Positions 60,966 through 64,000 of a stretch of 64,000 nt of DNA are shown here, in pieces (position 1 is the first letter of the stretch; each line of letters starts with the position of its first letter). The stretch covers positions 43,610,401 to 43,674,400 of the forward strand of contig CM049317.1 in NCBI GenBank assembly GCA_026874595.1. The letters are read 5' to 3'. The position numbers and the translations under genes were made by a program. The notes under the pieces were generated by a model. The model was given only the letters and a program-made list of their open reading frames with translations. It was not told where the DNA came from and did no database searches. Source of the DNA: Sipunculus nudus (taxonomy: Eukaryota > Annelida > Sipuncula > Golfingiida > Sipunculidae).

Positions 60966-62010
60966 GTGGATGCCATATAGTTATCACCCTGTCTGTCTGT
61001 CTGTTTGTCCGTCTGTCTGTCTGTCTGTCAATCCGTCCATCCACACAAATTTGTTTCCAGATGATAACTCCAGGTTGTATTGACACATGGATTTCAAACT
61101 TGACTTACATATGGCCCGCCACTAAAGCAAGAACCTATATGATTTTGGGGTCATGAGGTCAAAGGTCAAGGTCACAGGACTCACTTTTTTTAAAGATTTT
61201 GGCTGCATTTTAAGTAAAGCTTTTCATCCCAAACTTTGCATTATGCACATTTAATTGACTTGCCTAGTATGGGGAGAGCATACATGAATTTTGGGTCACA
61301 TGGTCAGAGGTCAAGGTCACAGGGACCATCTGTTCACAAATTAGTTTCCAGATGATAACTCCAGTTTAGTTTGACATATTGGTTTCAAACTTAATATATA
61401 TATATATGACTCACCAATAAAGTAAGAACCGTGTGGATTTTGGGGTCCAACAGGACTCATTTCTTTGAAAAGAATGCATATGCATTTGAAGCCAAACTTT
61501 TCATACCAAACCTTCCACCTTCAAGACATTGCTAACCTGCCAATAGGGGAAGATTCTGTTCAATTTTGGGGTCATGAGGTCAAAGGTCAAGGTCACAGTA
61601 CCCACTTATTTAGAAAGATAGTGGATGCATTTGAAGCCAAACATTTCATCCAAAACCTTCCATCCTGCACATATAGCTGAGCAGCCAATAGGGGAAGAAA
61701 CTGATTAATTTGGGGGTCACAATGTCAAAGGTCATGGTCACAGGGGCCCATCTGTCCACATATTTGTTTCTGGATGATAACTCCAGTTCAGATTGACATA
61801 TTGGTTTCAATTTTGACTTATAAATGACCCACCAATAATGTAAGAACCCTTTTGATTTTGGGTCATAAGGCCAAAGTTCACAGGACCCACTTCTTTAAAA
61901 AGGTTGTTGATGTATTTTTAGCCAAACTTTCTGTCCCAAACATTCTATCTTCCAGATGTTGCTCACCTGCCAATAGTGGAAGTAACTTACGGATTTTAGG
62001 GTCACAAGGT
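60966..62010 (+). repeat. Tandem modules with AGGTCAAAGGTCAAGGTCA
   Basis: After a (CTGT)n run, modules with 'tttccagatgataactccag' (61054, about 61344, about 61765) alternate with AGGTCAAAGGTCAAGGTCAC or close variants (61157, 61299, 61578, 61723). Confidence 0.75.
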
Positions 62011-64000
62011 CAACGTCATGGGGGCCATCAACACAAATGTCAACTATCTGGTCAGGTTTACTCGCGGCGTTGTCTCAGTAGATCCAGTGGTCCAGTCACC
62101 CGTTAAAATTGGATACAAAGGTAGCATACAGCAACGTGTTGTGCGCCAGTAAATGTGTGTTGATTCTGTCTTCGTGTCGGTATATAGTCTGAAAGCTGCG
62201 TCGTCACCTCATGGCAAAGAAGCACCGAATCTGTACAGCAAACAGGTGTTCAAATACGTGTAACTAGTACATGTATATTAATTTCAGCATACATTTGATA
62301 TTTTCCAATTGCACTAACAAAGGTTAACATGAATGTTAAGTGGATCGTAAAATTTAATATCATATTAGTAGATTTTAAAAAATTCTAACTTACTATTCTT
62401 GATGGCTATATGAAGTTTCTTATTTAATACCATGCAGATAGGATAGCGAAGTTTCATTCATCCATCACCTCTACAAAGTTAATACATTCGTAAACAAGCA
62501 AATAGTGGGAAATCAAAAGAAAAATCAGAAATATTATATGATAAAACCTAGCACAGCAAATGACACTTTCAGTTGAAAGTGCCGTATTCAACAAATTTTA
62601 CCATGTTTACCATGGATGTGCTAATGAGAAAGGCACTTTTAGCACACGGAGGGCAGGCGTAGAATCTAGAATCAGCTGCCATGTGTGAGTAGGATATGAA
62701 TATATATAATCAGTAATTTATTTTGTTGATTGTTTATTTTATTTTATTATTATATATGTTTTTTCATATATTTTTATATTTTATTTTATGGATTATACAG
62801 TTAGTTACAATTACTATTACAAGTTACCCTCTATGACTCAGATGTTAGCGTTGGGTAGGCCTAGTCTATAGGGGTGAAGGAAATCAAAGGACACGGTTGA
62901 AAACCACCGACCTTGGACGTGCCAGTACACCCTACTTTCATAGCAACAACGATGATTAAATTTTGGGTGTTTTACCACGCGACTGTCATTATATTGAAAC
63001 AAACATAGGGCTCAAGTACTTAAGATTAACATGTATATTTAATTTCAGCTCAGTGGGAATTTTGCATTTGATATTTCCCAATTGCATTGGCTGAGGTTTA
63101 CATGAATATTAAGTTGATCGTATGAAGGTTTTATACATCCCAATAATATGTTTACGTACATATCAATTTCTTAATTTTATATAAATATATCAAATATAAT
63201 TTTTTATCATCCGGCAGCCGTCTTGGATTTTGACCAGGATAGGGTGATTTTTGCTTGGCCTTATTTCTGAAAATATTGAGTACTGTATGGAAAACTATTA
63301 TGCCTAGTTTCATGCTTCTTTCATTTATTGCACAAATCTTCTCTTAACAGCTAAAATCTATATATGAACGCATAAAAATACTGGTATGAAAACTTTTGTA
63401 TCCGTCTTGCATGATGGTATTTTTTAAGAACATACAGTTTTTTCGCATGTCCTGCCAAAATAATCAGAGGATGACAAGCCCAGTATTCCGAAACTTTCGG
63501 GTTTTTTTCTCTATGGCCCGTTCATAAAGCTATTGTCTATGTTAATCTGTAAAGTATTGGATTGCCGTGTTGGTCTGTTACTACAAGACATCACACAGCT
63601 AGTCTTAAAAAAGCTGTCAATCATTTTCATTACTTCTTGCTAGGCAGCTCGACAAGGAAGATGTCCTATTTAACCAAACGTACGGATCAGGTGGAAGTTT
63701 ATAGACTCACAGGCTTGCACACCTCATGTCTAATTTTATACTCATCACGGGTAAAAAAGAAAACGAATCTCGCACAACGTACAAGGACATATAGGTTTCT
63801 AGCTAAATAAATTTTTTTGCCATTTTAGAAATCAGCTATGTCTGGTGTTAATGGAGCATAATTAACGAGGTATTATCTCAATATGGGAACAACATTTGCG
63901 CAAGGCCTATGGACCTATAGACGAGCAAACATGTACAAAAAGTTAGCAGCTATATCAAAATTTGAGATGTCAAACTGAACACTGGACATTTTAATTTTTC
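62011..64000. other. Low-copy end of the window, no gene recognised
   Basis: Only short frames are present. A segment near 62265-62352 recurs, diverged, at 63020-63125 (both with 'aatttcagc', 'tttgatatttt/cccaattgca' and 'aagt.gatcgta'), a local duplication about 760 bp apart. Confidence 0.45.

Noticed and set aside
63562-63810. 82-codon frame near the right edge
   Set aside because: Alternative start codon, no splice context and no recognisable motif. It looks like a chance frame.

Overview
The window reads as animal nuclear DNA, most probably from a marine lophotrochozoan and perhaps a bivalve mollusc. It is AT-rich, has GT-AG introns and very little coding sequence, and is dominated by short non-autonomous transposons, minisatellites and a satellite array. 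The assignment is a judgement from repeat style and gene structure; no database search was possible.

One gene can be read with confidence, on the + strand at 6191-31825. Seven exons splice in frame into at least 258 residues: an N-terminal CARD (caspase recruitment domain, about residues 1-91, split over two exons), a Gly/Ser/Gln/Pro-rich linker, a basic-acidic segment and a strongly basic C-terminal tail ending at a TGA at 31823-31825. The very first exon was not found. A 46-bp cryptic exon in intron 1 would truncate the protein if used. Two short exon-like segments at 864-968 and 1063-1191 may be the end of a different gene that begins left of the window.

The introns and flanks are packed with mobile DNA. 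(i) An 'L' family, 5' TAGCTCAGCTGACT to 3' AGTCAGCTGAGCGTCATGAC then CCATGGGTCACTTGTT, has subterminal inverted repeats, a 3' hairpin, internal ~337-bp tandem modules and T-run insertion sites, resembling Helentron-associated elements. (ii) A sister 'T' family begins TAGCGAACCTGTGAGC. These two families are nested several deep between 21.8 and 30 kb, and a paralogous empty site is present. (iii) A 405-bp TRIM retrotransposon (43565-43969) and a matching solo LTR (114-269) have LTRs that carry tRNA-like A and B boxes. (iv) There are a hAT-like element with an 8-bp target duplication, three TA-flanked TIR elements and a Mutator-like element with ~275-bp TIRs.

From 32.03 to 36.80 kb, 0.2 kb past the CARD gene's stop codon, lies a 54-bp satellite of about 88 units, each with the palindrome ACAGGATGATCCTGT and with a 1026-bp higher-order duplication. 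From 51.8 to 60.2 kb an L element has become a giant inverted repeat with arms of about 4 kb. The remaining stretches (36.8-38.7, 40.5-42.3, 44.5-46.4 and 62-64 kb) show no convincing gene.
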